From Pseudopyrenochaeta lycopersici (Eukaryota; Ascomycota; Dothideomycetes; Pleosporales; Pseudopyrenochaetaceae), in contig NHZP01000030.1 in the NCBI GenBank assembly GCA_003313425.1, forward strand, positions 434,001 through 498,000: a DNA stretch of 64,000 bases, read 5' to 3'. This document shows, one piece after another, positions 14,850-27,908 of the stretch (its first letter is position 1; each line of letters begins with the position of its first letter). The notes below the pieces were generated by a model. That model saw nothing but the letters and a program-made list of their open reading frames with translations, did no database searches and had not been told where the DNA came from. A program made the position numbers and the translations under genes.

Positions 14850-15956
14850 TGAGAATAGTGACGACCATTAGTGGCCTACCACTCTTTACCTTTACCTGCA
14901 AATGAGCGACAGGATGCTTGCACGATGCTATGTTCGGGATCTAACAGTGTTCAGCCCAAGCACAGTTAGTGGGTTCAGAAGGACCGTACAAGATCGCATC
15001 TTTATCTCTTCAGTTATATTGCTAGGAGTCTTCTCGTATGGGAGAACATACATGCTAAGGACCGGTCATATTGTCATCGACCTTCCCCTTTTACCGCGCC
15101 GGTTTTGGTTGCTCTTTATTCATGTCGGTCGAAATTACGTTATATATTCGCTTCGCAAAGATAACTTCAAGATTAGACGATACCCGATGTTGCAATTGTT
15201 TGGAGCCTATAGAACATCCAAGCGTCTTTCGTTATCGTTATCGTAGCCCGGCTCCTTCCTCTAGCAGCGGAGTATATGGTGACCTTTGGCATAGCCTGCT
15301 TCACACAGTCCCTGGCATTCCTTGCAAAAATGCCAGGAAAGCAGATCTATGGGACTCTGTGTTGGGAGGCGCCAGCAAAGTGTGGTGGCAGCTTAATTGG
15401 AACGTTCAATTTATATGGCAACAGCTTCGGGATTGGGTCCGTAGGCGCCTGGCGTGGTAATATTTGCCCAGGCGGCGTAGGATCTATCTAGAAGAAGCTG
15501 GTGGTGTGGCATGGGCGACTGTGAACAAGAATTGAGGCTCCGCTGTTGATACGTTACGTTTTTCGTCGTAGTAGACGGCGCACGCATCAGTCAACAGTCG
15601 TTTCGTGGGCTCAATGAATAGCGGATGCATGAGCAGTTCTGATGCAAAAGCGCCACTTCTGTCAGTCAATCCATAAGGCTGTCCGCAGGAATCTTGCTAT
15701 AAAAAGTTAGAAACAAGCCTCTGAAATTACGTTATTTCTGATTAGTACATGCTTTATTATTTAGCTTTACATACCGTATAACATACAAACTATACCATTC
15801 ATATTAAGTTAGGTCACGGTACTTCTGCGATAGGAATATTTTGTTCCAACTATTACAAGTATAGGTACTAGATTAAGGATTCATTCCTAACCGACGTATA
15901 TTCACAGCTTTAACCTCTACTTATCCGAATAAAAGATACTTGATGCGATTGGCCTC
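14850..15956. other. Intergenic stretch with overlapping unrecognised ORFs
   Basis: Normal base composition. Plus-strand ORFs at 14902-15246, 15071-15460 and 15276-15491 overlap in different frames; the middle one has a CCNC pair and a Trp-rich end, the last a Gly-rich stretch. A minus-strand frame at 15669-15484 (with reading open to about 15700) has TDRSGAFASELLMHP. None can be joined into a convincing spliced gene or matched to a family by eye; they may be decayed exons. 15.70-15.95 kb is AT-richer without coding. Confidence 0.3.
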
Positions 15957-18900
15957 CTATATGTACTTGCTCTCTCCCTTCTCTACATTAACGTATTCGT
16001 CCTCGACATATAGGTGGTTCGCTGATGGAAATATTTCCTTCCTCTTAGAGAAATTTTCGCAGAATTCCACATGGTGTTGAACCCTGGGGAAGATGTCCTC
16101 GGACGCGTTCTTCCCCATCCAACAATCTAAATGTCCGTATCCCGGCACTACCACCCTTTCGTAGTGTCCCGTTGGAAAAGTCTCTCTGAACATATCATAG
16201 CTCTCTTTCGTACTCTTGAAGCTCCAGACTGCATTTTCGCCTCCACTGAGGAAGCAAATCTTGATGCCTTGCAATCTTTGCATATTTTCTGGGGTTACAA
16301 GATCTTGAAACTGTGGTTGATTCGTACGAACGTGATGTGGTTGCAGAGCGCCCATCTTGGAGAGGTGCGAGACAAAATTCATGTGAATTCCGTCAAAGTA
16401 GCGGCCAAGATGAGTATGCGTGGCATGGTTCAGATTAGAATGTGTCCAACAACGGCCAAACGGGACGTCACATCTGTGGCAAACCGACGAGTTGCAGAGC
16501 TCACGCTTGTTTCCTACAGGATATAGTCGCAGGAATTGGTCCAAGACGTACTGGAACCATGGGGAAGACGAAGTAGAGTGGCATGAAAACCATTCGCCTG
16601 CTAAAGACTGGACACCAATCGTTATTATGAGCTGAGAAGTGATTTGGAGCCCTTACCCTGTAAATTTCGATAAGAAACCCTGACTTTGCTTTGAAGTCAT
16701 TGTCTTTGGAGAAGATCAGGTCTGTGAATACTTGACTGCATGTCATTCCCTTGATCCAATGCGCATCCACATCTCCATTAAGCAATGCGATAGCCATTGC
16801 TATGCTCCCCAAACAGTGTACGACGACATAGGTCTTTCTTCCCCCCTCTCTTTCCCGAACATACTTCATTGCGGCTTTGACATCCAGTCTTGAATCATAT
16901 ACTGTATCGCCTTTCCTTGCTGCATGTCCAATCCCGAAGCGCAGAGTTGGAACATAGCACCTATAGCCGAACGAGGTGAAGTAGTCAATTGTATTTGTGC
17001 GAGTGGTTGGAAGAGCAAAGATTTCCTCGTTAACAGAGGCTCCGGGAATAAACATGATTGCCATATCTTTTGCTTGAACGCCAGGGGAAGAACCCCAAAT
17101 TTTGATTGGAAACCCCGTGCCGTCCTCGGCTATGATGTTGTGTGTTTCTGGTATCGGCTTCTCGAAGAATCCTGACGTGTCAGTAGCGAATGTCGGATAT
17201 TGGAGAGGTCGGAGCGGGCTAAAATAATAACCCGCTATGTTGTTGGCAAAAAATTTGAGAAATCGACAGCAAGCGTATAGATTGTTTATTCTGTCCCTAT
17301 CAAGGCGAGAGCGCAGTGTTCGGATTTCGGACACAAAGCTAGGAAATGACAGGCGCAAAATGCCCCTGCCTATTACCGAGCCATCAGGTCTAGTGATGGT
17401 GGTAAAAAGTGTCGTCGTTGCACTCCATGTTTTCGACAAGGAGAATGCGGCAACAGAATCAAGCCTCTTGTATCCATGGAAGACAAAATTCTCTCCTTCT
17501 GTACTCAAGAGTTTAAGATCGTAAATAAGATTGGTCGCATCGGCAACTCGTTCGTCGGTTGTGAAGAATTTCACAGTACCCCCAACAACCAAAAGGGGAT
17601 CTTGGGATAGGGCGCCCCAAATGACGGTACCGCTAGGAAAACCTACATAACTCTCCTCCTTGGTTCGATGGGCGTCGACTGTGATGGAAATTTGTACCGA
17701 GGACAAATTCGCCTTGGCGATCTTTTCGGCGGTAGCGAAGTTGCGAACGTCAGCTCCCATATGAAGATAACCTCGCATTATCTCCTTGAACTGTACTCCC
17801 TCTCTTTCGTCTATTGGCATAGCACCAGAATTTAGTTTTGGTATGGATGCCTTCTGCATTGGGAAAGACGTAGCCGAGTTTCTGAAGTCGATAGTCTCAT
17901 TCGGACGTTCATCTACTTCCAAACCCTGCTGTTGGATGATGAGGTCACAAGAGCGTTCGGCGAGTGCGGTTATTGTAGCGCATGGGTTCACTCCTTGAAT
18001 GGATTTTGTTAGCTACGATGACAAGTGACATGAAGTAATTGCCAGGATAACTCACCGAGCGATGTTGGGATGATTGAGCCATCCACACAAATAAGTCCTT
18101 CATCAACTTCGTCTCCATTTCCTTTGAAAATCTGCCCAAGATTGTTAACTACGCCACCGAGTCCAGTGCCATCGTTACTCATGACTGCGCCTCCAAGAGG
18201 GTGAACAGTGAGATATGGAACTTTCGTGAACACTCCACTGATTGACTCCGTGATACTGCGCAGAAGCTCATCTATTTTAGCACTTTGCTCTCGGCCTCCT
18301 GTTCCTAACCACTTCATCACCACGCTGTCATCCTTCAACGCCATGGTTCCCTCATTTTCGTCGTGTGACATGGTCAAGAAAACTAACGTCCGATTCACAC
18401 TTCCGCCTTTGGTGTAAGGTCCTAAGATCCAGCTCTTTAGCGATGCTATCAGTCTCGGCACTGTCTGATACGATGTTGGCTGGATGTCCGGCTTTTGAGT
18501 CGCGATGAAAGTCTGAAAAATTGGTGCTATAGCTTCGGGAATGATCCCGTCTTGTACAACGTATCCTTCTCTTACGCTCTTGGCATTTGGAGAGCCTCTC
18601 ATGTCAATGCAGCTTGTGATAGTTGGTCCACATGGTTCAAGTGACGAAGAGCGAGGAGCTTCGCGGCCAATGCTGTTCATTTCTTCTTTACAATTATACG
18701 CAAATGATAGCATGTCACCATTCCCGGATAAGCGTTGGCCAAGGAGAGGAGATGTAGCAAGACCATGGCACTGGGAACGAAGTAGTATCTCCGTAGTTCC
18801 GAGAGCGCCTGCTCCGAAGAACACGATATCCCTCTAGCTCAAGTTAATGCTTAGTTTTTGAGGAGGTAAAGCTTTACAAAACGGAGTTTACTCACAGCGC

Positions 18901-19968
18901 GGACCCATCTCATGCTTCTCTCGCCATTTTCGCTGATCAAGTGATAGGAAACCACATAACCCTTTCCTCGCTCCTTCTTCCGCACATGCCTGACATCAAC
19001 CTCACAGAAGATTTCAGCGCCCCAGGCCCAGGCGTCGACCAAGTATGTTACCAACACAGAGTTCTTGGATCCATCGTTTGTACCTGTGCACTCATTGCCC
19101 GAGCCCACGTTCTCGTGCATTTGGACGCCAGCGAAATTGCTTGCAGAACGAAAGAATGTCGTCAGGGGAGGACGGTAGAAGTTATTATGCAAACCAAGTT
19201 TTCGAGCTTGGTCTTCGAACGTGGCTGTTTTGAGTGGTGTCGAGCGCGTCGAGAAATATGGTGCTGGTTGGAGCATACGCTCCGCTCTCCTATAGTCTAC
19301 TCATCTCTGTCATGAACGATTCTTTCTGTACTGCGTGCTTGGGAGATTACAAACTTACATTCGTCTAACCCTTCTGGATTTTCTCGTATTTCCTCCGGCC
19401 ATTCCACCGTCTCTAGCAACTTTTTGTCTACCTTTAGAAACACTCCAGCATTGATTAAGCTGGTCCCCCCCAAACCACAGCCCAGAAAGACATCTTGCCC
19501 GTCACCTCTGACCGTTTGATACAGTCCTGATTCTTTTCCTACACTAATTTCCTTATCTAGAACTCTACCGGATACCCGGATCTCCCGCATAGCGTCTTTG
19601 AACCTGTGTGGGTACTCCCCAGGCCATTTTTCGGCCCCGCGCTCCAGCACACAAACAGTTTTTCCAGCTCTTACCATCCGGGACACTGCCACTCCAGCAC
19701 CATAACCTGAACCAATGACCACAACATCGTATTCACTCTTAATTAGAGATGTGGAGCGGCTAAGGCGGGGATGCGTAGCTTTCGCTGAGGATGGGGCTAA
19801 GAACGCCTTCAACTTGCTCAATGCCCGCACGCCGATTTTGGTGCGTAGGTTCGAAAGGGCAGAGACAGAAGCGATCCGGTTGCCAGACCAGGGTGCCTGG
19901 TAGACAATGTGCTGGATAGAGTACAAAAGTATGGACAAGACTGCAAACCAAAAGAAAAGAACGAGCAT
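15957..19968 (-). CDS. GMC oxidoreductase (cholesterol-oxidase-like) fused to alpha/beta hydrolase, 1258 aa
   Basis: Five exons: 19968-19359, 19296-18896, 18833-18056, 17993-16657, 16607-15957. All introns are GT-AG (62, 62, 62 and 49 nt) and keep the frame. Residues 2-21 form a membrane anchor or signal. DVVVIGSGYGAG (81-92) is the FAD-binding GxGxxG. VHPLGGAV (His548) and GVNP (Asn599) match the catalytic His and Asn of cholesterol oxidase-type GMC enzymes, so the first half should oxidise a sterol or other bulky alcohol with O2 or another acceptor. From about residue 880 a hydrolase domain follows: FIPGASVNEE, a nucleophile elbow VVHCLGS with Cys990 in place of Ser, and a late GYGHLDCWMG holding the likely catalytic His. 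Similar two-domain proteins of 1100-1200 residues occur in bacteria and fungi. The substrate is unknown. No frame break is seen. Confidence 0.85.
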
Positions 19969-22900
19969 GGTTCGATTTGGCTAGCTAATTTCCGTGTGGT
20001 CAGCCATTATGACAAGGAAATGCACAGAGATCGATTAGTGCAAACATACAAATCAATCAAAATAATATGATGTACGATCCTTGACCAACTGACTGTAAAG
20101 TAGGAAGCTAATGCAATTTCAATTTGGCGCAGCTGGGGCTGATGGCCAAAGGGGAATTTTCTACTTGTAGGTGGAATATTGGTGCTACACTTATATTCTC
20201 ATTTCACAGGGGAATGACGCTCATTCACATTCTTTTTCAAGTGATGGGCGCCTCGTGTACGAATACTTGGCCCCACTGCGTGCCGGCTTAGGGCTGGAGG
20301 CGCCATCGGAGCCCAGATATCTTAAGTGATTAGTCCTGCATACCATGTTTATCAGAAACGCCAAAAGCCAATCAGAGGTGGGCTGGCCACAGCCCTGCCC
20401 AGTTCGCATTGCGAAACTGCAAAAGAACTAGTCCAAGATAAGAAAAAGTTGATAAGAACATGACAATATGTTACCGCTATCCTGGTACTGTGTTATTAGC
20501 AATGGGTAGCGTTGACGAAACATTACGCTATCACATGGCATGCCAGGAACTGGACTGGGCTTCACCAGAAAAGCGATGGCTTCATGGTAGAAACATGTGA
20601 GGATGTTCGATTACAAGGATGCCGAGGCCTCACCAGTGAGGATATGCAAATGCAGGGCCAGAACAAAATTTAGCCGCAGGGGTAAACGCACTGCCAAAGC
20701 CACATGGCATGAGGACAATGCGCCTTGCGAGGATGTGAAGCAGGTTGTGCCTTGACAGGCGTGGTGTCTTTCAAACTTTTTTGATGCGCTATACTATTCT
20801 TGTACTACTTTTGACAATGCGCGATTCATTTGGATGGTTAAGACAGAGGACAGACATGTAAGGTACCACACAAACCAGCAAGGGCCAGGTCAGGCCACCG
20901 TTTATGCTCTCCTAGCGATTCAATTTTCGTTTTTATTGTTTGAAATGAACTAGTAGCTTGCTTGATGTACACGTATACTGCGCAGGACATGTAAGAGTGA
21001 TCCAAGCTAGTTATAGATTATCACGAACGTCTTTCCGACGAATGCATGTGGCTTATCACGAATGGGATAACGGAAGTGTTGTTGTAAATGCTCAACCAAT
21101 ATAAAATCTAAAAGGCTAAACCTGTTTGAGGACCAACCTTCGCTTCACATGGCGAATGTGAAGCGAGTGTATGCGGGCCTTGCATCGGACTTGGAGTACT
21201 CGTGCACCCCCGGCTTGGCGCTTGAGAAACATGACCGTCTCTGCGAAAAGCACGGTGAGGATTCCCCGTGTACACTTAGGATGTAAGCGCCTCTACAATT
21301 ACCTTCATTTTAGTAAGCACTAAGGTTCCTTCAGCCTTGTGGCCCGCTTGGTAGTCTTTCCGGAAAGTTGGCGCCGCAGCCGCAATCCGTCTTAGCACAC
21401 GAGCGGCACTAGTTGTTGGACTACAGTCCCAAAACTTTTCGTGCTAAGCTAGCATATCCGAGTTAAGGCATTGCACACAACGAATAGATGCAGTCCATGC
21501 TGCTCGCCGTCTTCCTAGTCCACAACATGGTGATCGCTGCAAGTACTGAAGACCAACATGCAACTTGAGGCTACAGAGCCTCATTAAACAGCTGCTATTA
21601 CAGTGGTTTCAGTAGAAAGGATTATAAACTATTAAATTCTTTGTAGCCACTTCTCACTGGAGTCGCGGGTTCGGCTGATCTACATCTCAACTCTAACGTA
21701 CATCCCTTTGCGAGGAGACGTCCCGACCAATCCTCCACACAATAATATTAAATCGTATTGAAGACATTAGTATTCTTGTACGTAAAAGCGCGAGATGTTC
21801 TCTTTTACTTCTGTCATACGAGACCCGCAGATTGTCTACCCGTCATGAAGAACCACTTTATACCTCAAGCGTAGTTTCGCTCTTTTTGACTCCGCTTTGC
21901 CCTCCACACCTGTTCTGTAAATAGATATTTTCACAAATACAGCCAGACATAGACCGATGCTAAAAGATGTAATCCCTGGACTTTGTTGTTATTACTGCTG
22001 TGTTAGCGCGGCTGCATTTCAATTTACTCGTTGAGCATAGTTGACAAATTATGATCACATTTACCGCTCATAAGACACGAAGCTGAACAGAGCCAAATAG
22101 AGGTCCGTTTACCAACTTTGTGCCTCCAATTAATGTGAAAGGCGCACTCGACAGCTGTATTCAAGACAAAGCATCATCCGCTCGAAAACTTACATTTAGA
22201 AACGGAATTTGGAACACACATCTTTCGCATGGAGCTTATGCAACGTTCCTGCGGTAAAAGGAGTAACCTGGCTATCACCAATCAGTGGACGCATGTGCAG
22301 CCGCTATGTTAACCACCTCCGCCGTTGTGTAGCTGTGCTGTGGGGCAGTACGTGCAGAACACAGCCTCAACTGCCAGCGCACCCATGAACTCAACGGGCT
22401 GTTGTTGAACACAAGGCAACCACATTCATGTCCTAACTTGGAGTCGTAACGTCCGTTCCTGGTTCGCGAGACGCGCGGTGTCGTGGGGCGAGTTCATGCT
22501 TCGGACCTCCGGAGCATCCCCATCGCAATTGCGCGACGCCATAGGAGTGGCCCCATTGCTCTTCCGGGAGACTACTCTCTGGCCAAGACCCCTGCAATAT
22601 TGGTCGTGCTGTTGATCGTTTCGTCAGCAACATTAAACGATCCCTCAGCTAAATCCCCCGATCTAATCGCGCGTTCGAGAGACCCTTCAGAATGCGCAAG
22701 GATAGAGGGAGTGTTCAAATTAGGATGAATGTCTCCAAGCTCGAAGGCCGAATCAACGGAAGGGGTTTGCACTGGTCGGAACAAAAGATCGTGAAAAGCG
22801 AGCTGATGTGGCGGGATAGCTCTAAAGCCATCTGGCATGCAGCAGTGTGCATTAAAGTGCTCAGATATCTGTGTATTTTTCGTATGAAGTTACCAGTATG

Positions 22901-23123
22901 CCTACTGCACACAGGCCTCCAGGAGTAGCTGAGGCTCATTGCGACAATTGTGTGCCTCACTGGATTCGACGCACCCACCTTATCGATAAGCCGTGGCGCA
23001 GCTTTTTGAACGTGTTGTGCAGGTCCGCTCAGCCTCGCTGGGCCTGCGGCCTTCTCAGCCTTGTCGTCCGTTCATCATGTTGGGTTGCTTCTTCCTCGCC
23101 GCTCACTCATGCAAGCTTGCGAT
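19969..23123. other. Long non-RIPped stretch without a confident gene
   Basis: 19.97-20.2 kb should hold the promoter of the GMC fusion gene. From 20.41 to 22.43 kb the base composition is ordinary and CpA is common, yet I find no ORF of 60 codons or more. A perfect 10-bp inverted repeat with 5-nt loop lies at 21141-21165 (CGCTTCACAT/ATGTGAAGCG). At 22.43-22.98 kb several short overlapping ORFs occur (for example minus 22838-22572, 88 aa), none recognised. The last 100 bp would hold the promoter of the NACHT-ankyrin gene. Confidence 0.5.
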
Positions 23124-25535
23124 ATGGAACCGCTCAGTACCACGGCCAGCATCATTGCGATCCTTCAGCTCTCAGCTAAGGTCCTCACGTATCTGAACGA
23201 CGTCAAAGATGCCTCGAAAGACCGCGCACACTGCGCTATCGAGGTCTCGAATCTTTACAACCTTCTTCTCAAACTGAGGTTCCACCTCGAAGAGGGTGAT
23301 GCAAGTCAGCCATGGTACACCGCTGTTCGAGCCCTCACAATCGAGAATGGGCCGCTCGATCAATTCAAGCAAGCGCTAGAAACGCTACAGACAAAGATGA
23401 CCGATGGGGGTCGTCTGAAAAAGGCAGGCGAGGCATTGATATGGAAGTTCAAGAAAGAAGAGATCGCGAGCATATTGGCTCGGATGGAGCGTTTAAAGAT
23501 GTTGGTAGACCTCGCATTACAAATGGACCACTTGTGAGCATTCATACGAGTACTACAAAGCATCATAGCTGATACACACGAGCAAACTATCCCAAGCCAT
23601 CCAGTCTGGCTTAAATAGAGTCCAGGAAGATCAAGGCTCTGCGAGGAACCGCATGCTTCTGGACTGGACATCGCCTACTGATTACCCGGCTCAACAATCC
23701 GACATCATAAAGCGCAGACAGGACGGGACAGGTCAGTGGTTTTTGGACGCGCCTGAAGTGGCACAGTGGCTAGATGAGCCTGAGGCCACTCTGTTCTGCC
23801 CAGGGATCCCAGGAGCTGGCAAGACCATGGCAGCAGCCATCGCAATTGACCATTTGTTGAAGGCAACGCCGGGGAACACTTATGGCCTTGCCTACATTTA
23901 CTGCAATTACAAATCTCAAGGGGACCAAGATGCTCGTAATATGCTGGCAGCCATCCTCAAACAGCTAATTCAGAACCGTCAGTCAACGGTGGATTCTGTA
24001 GAACAATTGTATCAGCAACATGCCCATCGAGGGACTAGACCGTCACTTGACGAGATTTACAGTGTGCTACAAGATGTACTTTCACACCATCCTGCAGTTT
24101 ATATCGTGCTTGATGCTCTGGATGAATGTCAACCTGATGTTCGTCATCAATTTCTCGGTAGACTCCAAGACCTTCGGGCAGGGCGAGACATTCGTCTGAT
24201 GGCCACCTCCCGTTTTATTCCAGATGTCGAGAATACCTTTAAGAAAGCGCTGAGGCTAGAAGTGCGGGCTAGCAAGGAGGATGTCAAGAGATTTGTGGTT
24301 GGTCAGATATACCGATTGCCTGCATGCATTCAGCGCAACGCCACTTTGCAGGAGATGGTGCTAGAAAAGATAGTGGAGGCCGTGGACGGCATGTGAGCTT
24401 GTCTTCTTGTTTGAACATTGATGCACACTTACGCATTCCTAGGTTCCTTCTTGCTCGCCTACACACAGATTCGCTATTAGATAAGAGGACAATTAAAGGC
24501 GTGAAATCAACTCTCGCTAACCTCTCAAAGGGTGCAGCTGCGCTCGATGGAGCTTACAAGGACGCACTCCACAGAATTGAAGGCCAGCTGGACGATGACC
24601 GAATACTAGCAAAAAAAGTACTATCGTGGATTACATTGGCCAAACGACCACTTACTACTGCTGAGATACGCTGTGCTTTAGCAGTTGAGCCTGACGAACC
24701 AGAATTCGACTCTGAGAACAAACCTGATATAGAAGACTTAGTATCTATATGCGCTGGCCTTATCGTAGTCGATCAAGAGAGCGCCGTCATCCGTCTTGTG
24801 CACTACACTACACAAGAATACTTTGAGCGGATCGGAAGTGCATGGAACCCGGATGCCCAGTTGCATATAGCGGTGACATGCCTTGCCTACCTATCCTTGG
24901 ATGTTTTTAAGAGCGGCGCCTGCTCTTCTTACGAAGACTTTGACTGCAGGCTGAGCCAAAATGAGTTCCTAGACTACGCAGCCGAACATTGTGGCGAACA
25001 TCTAAAGCCAGTGGAGACCGAGGTGACTAGCTTGGCCTGCCACTTTCTTCTCCAAAGTGGGACGCTTTCGTGTGCTGCGCAGGTACTATTCGCTCCACGC
25101 TACAAGTACGCAGGGAATAGCATTGATGACGAAGAAATTACATGTTTGCACTGGGTAGCACGATTTGGATTATATCGCATAGCGGAGGAACTTCTACGTA
25201 TGATTAAAGAAGACAAAATAAGTATGGTCCATGCGGAGGACCGCCAGGGACATACTGCCTTAAATTTTGCAGCAGTATATGGGCACTGCGAGATGGTCAA
25301 GCTACTGCTAGATAAGGATGCTGATTTTAGCACGCAGGGTGGAGACTATGGCAATGCACTCTGTGCGGCTTCAGATAGAGGCCATGAGGCGGTAGTGAAG
25401 CTGCTGCTAGACAAGGGCGCTGATGTTAACGCGCGGAGTGGATTTCATGGCAATGCATTTCAGGTGGCTTCAGGGAGAGGCCATGAGGCGGTAATGAAGC
25501 TGCTGGTGGATTGGGGTGCTGACACAATCCAATAG
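23124..25535 (+). CDS. NACHT-ankyrin STAND receptor (fungal NLR), 770 aa, three exons
   Basis: Exons 23124-23533, 23583-24392 and 24443-25535; introns of 49 and 50 nt start GTGAGC and GTGAGC and end CACGAG and TCCTAG, restoring DHFKLSQAIQ and VDGMFLLARL. The chosen ATG opens MEPLSTTASIIAILQL, the typical start of the fungal STAND N-terminal helical domain (Helo-like/SesA-like), about residues 1-150, a putative cell-death executor. The NACHT NTPase has a P-loop GIPGAGKT (211-218), Walker B VYIVLDALDEC (309-319) and a TSR sensor (345-347). A winged-helix-like region follows, and from residue 639 three to four ankyrin repeats (GHTALNFAAVYGHCEMVKLLLD, two near-identical GHEAVVKLLLDKGAD units). 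The protein stops inside a repeat, a short array for the family, so the sensor may be truncated. Expected role: non-self recognition leading to cell death. Confidence 0.85.
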
Positions 25536-25994
25536 AATAGCCTTAGGCAATCCCAGACTAAGCCTCTAATCATTCTTAGTAATGAAGGAAGAGAGCAGAA
25601 TAGAGGTGACCGGCAGGCACCTGTTGTTCGTCGTGGGGCCGGTCTGAGGAGCAGCAAAACTGGGCACATAGCCGTGCATGATTCTAAAACCACTGCTTTG
25701 CGCCACAGCTATATTCAGCTGTCCGTGCAAGAGAAGTACAGCCTGACTGTAGCTGGCTACTAGAGATTGTATTCTTATCTTTAGTCGCGTTACAAGCCTA
25801 ACGTGCATCCCTTTGTAACAGAACAACCGCTGTAACAGACAAAATTGTAGATACTTAGACTTTACAGTAATATAAAAATCTATACACGCGTTAATAATTT
25901 AAAATCCCTCTTAACCTATATACTAAAATAACTCCTAAACGTATCTATATATATTTATATAAAAATTATAGTTATATAGTTACTTACTTTTCTA
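25536..25994. other. Border from gene island 1 into the transposon nest
   Basis: 25.54-25.83 kb is normal sequence without a recognisable gene; the sharp drop in GC starts near 25.84 kb. 25.85-25.99 kb is RIPped DNA of unknown origin that forms the insertion target of the Fot1-like element (TA at 25993-25994). Confidence 0.6.
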
Positions 25995-26055
25995 ACGTGT
26001 CCCACAAGCGAGCGCCGCGCACAAGCGAGCGCCGCACCCTACTAAGTTTAAGCAC
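25995..26055 (+). repeat. Left terminal inverted repeat of the Fot1-like element
   Basis: Starts ACGTGTCCCAC and holds two 17-bp subrepeats of the type ACAAGCGAGCGCCGCGC, then CACCCTACTAAGTTTAAGCACCTC. Confidence 0.85.
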
Positions 26056-27709
26056 CTCTCTTATCTTAACGTACAATAGCTTAACACTACGCTCTTTACA
26101 TACCTTTAAATAAAGTAGATATCTAGCTTACTATCTTAGCTATTTATACGTATTAAATTAGGAGTAACTAGCCTGCTATAGTAATCTTTAACGTGTCTAA
26201 AAGAATAGTCTATTACTAACGCACTAGAACTACTACTTAACGTAATTACTAGCCTAACTTAAAGAAGCTTACCTAGCTAGAAGAGGAGGTAATAGTTAAT
26301 TATATACTTAATCTAGATTAACGTAGATTTCCGCCTACGTACGCAGCTATCTATAATATAGCTAATAAGCTACTATTAACGCGTAGTAGAGGTTAGGTGA
26401 GTATAAATTAGCTATCTAACTTTATTAAGCCTATAGACAGTCTAATAACGCGTTTTACTTAAGCGTATAATAGGTAGAGAGCTCTATATAAGGATCTAAA
26501 GTTAGTTAATAGCTAGTTTAAGTAAGTAGAGGATATAAAAGTAAAGTATAGTATACTAAATAAAGATATATTTAACTTTAATAAAGCTAGCTTTATAATA
26601 AGTAAGATAATAACTTAGCTAGTTATAACTAGGTTAGAGAGGAGAGGGTAGCTAAAGGCTATCTAGCTAGGTAACTATAAGTAAGTAATATTAATTTAAA
26701 GTATTAACGCTGCTAGCTAGGTAATCCTACTCTTTCGAATCTTTACTAGCTAGTATTACTATTATACTTAGTACTAGGAAGAAGCTATCTTACGCAACTA
26801 GGCTATCTTAGTTAGTAATAATAGCTAGATAACTAATTAGCTTAGAGTAGTATAGCTAAAGCACTTTAATACTTATATAAAGATAAGGGTAGTAGGCGCG
26901 CGTTAGCTACCTATCCTTAATAGCTATAAGAGCTATTACTCTCTTAAATTTTAAGAGATCTATAGAGAGAGTAATATCTATACCCTCTATATACTACCTT
27001 ACTTATCTTATCTCCTATAGCCTCTTAATATTAGCTACTTCTTTTCTCTTAAGAAGGCGTACAGCCGCTAGATAGAGAGCTTAATTAAGGCCTATATTAA
27101 CTATATTACTAAGCTTAAATTTCTGCCTACTTTTAAAGTAGTATTTAATTAAGCTTTTACTATATTTAATATACGCTTAGTATTTTAAGGAGCAGGCCTT
27201 ATTCCTCTCTAGCTAGACGTTATCTTATCAAGGCTAGATGTCTAGCTGCGTACGCTATTACTACTAGCTTAGTTAGGAGCTCAGGAAGGAGCTCGGGAAG
27301 GAGCTTAGCTAGGAGCTGAGCAAGAAGCTTAGCAAGGAGCTCTATAGGAGCCTTAAACACTAAGGAACCCACGTAAGTTTAAGGCTTAATTAACTCTAAT
27401 TAGCGATCGCGTTTAACGGTATAAGAGCTTATCACCAGCCTTAATTATTAAGGCGCTTAATTAGTTTATAAAGGGGGCTATAGTAGGGGTATATAGAGCT
27501 AAGCTAATAGAGGGTAAGATTAATAGCCTTAAGAAGGCTAATAAGGCAGTAACTTAGCAAAAGCAGCGCAAGAGAAAGTAGATTTAGAAGGTAGGAGTCT
27601 TAATAAAGGAAGTTAGAGAGGATATAGTTACTTAACAAGAGGCTAATTAACAGATTAGGCTTAAAATGCGTTAAAGTAGGGAGCAATTAGGCCTTACCAG
27701 CTAGGCTCT

Positions 27710-27908
27710 TGTCAGATAAGAGGCATAAAGGCTGAAGTACCCGAATACTGCATCGTGGACGGTATCACCTATGTATCACCGATGTATCAGGCCCGTGTTT
27801 ATAAAGGAGAGAGAACAGAACTAAGAATAAACACAATCATAATCAACACACAATCAATTTATCGCAATCATTAATTCTAAAAAACGCATTTTAGCATTTC
27901 ATCTAACA
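27710..27908 (+). repeat. 5' LTR of the Copia element (199 bp)
   Basis: Starts TGTCAGATAAGAGG and ends ATCTAACA; contains a TTTATAAAG box (27798-27806) as likely promoter element. Confidence 0.93.

Noticed and set aside
24324..24442. Independent gene starting at 24324 upstream of the ankyrin part
   Set aside because: The 24393-24442 intron joins this region in another frame to the NACHT exon; the 24324 start is antiphase sequence inside that exon.
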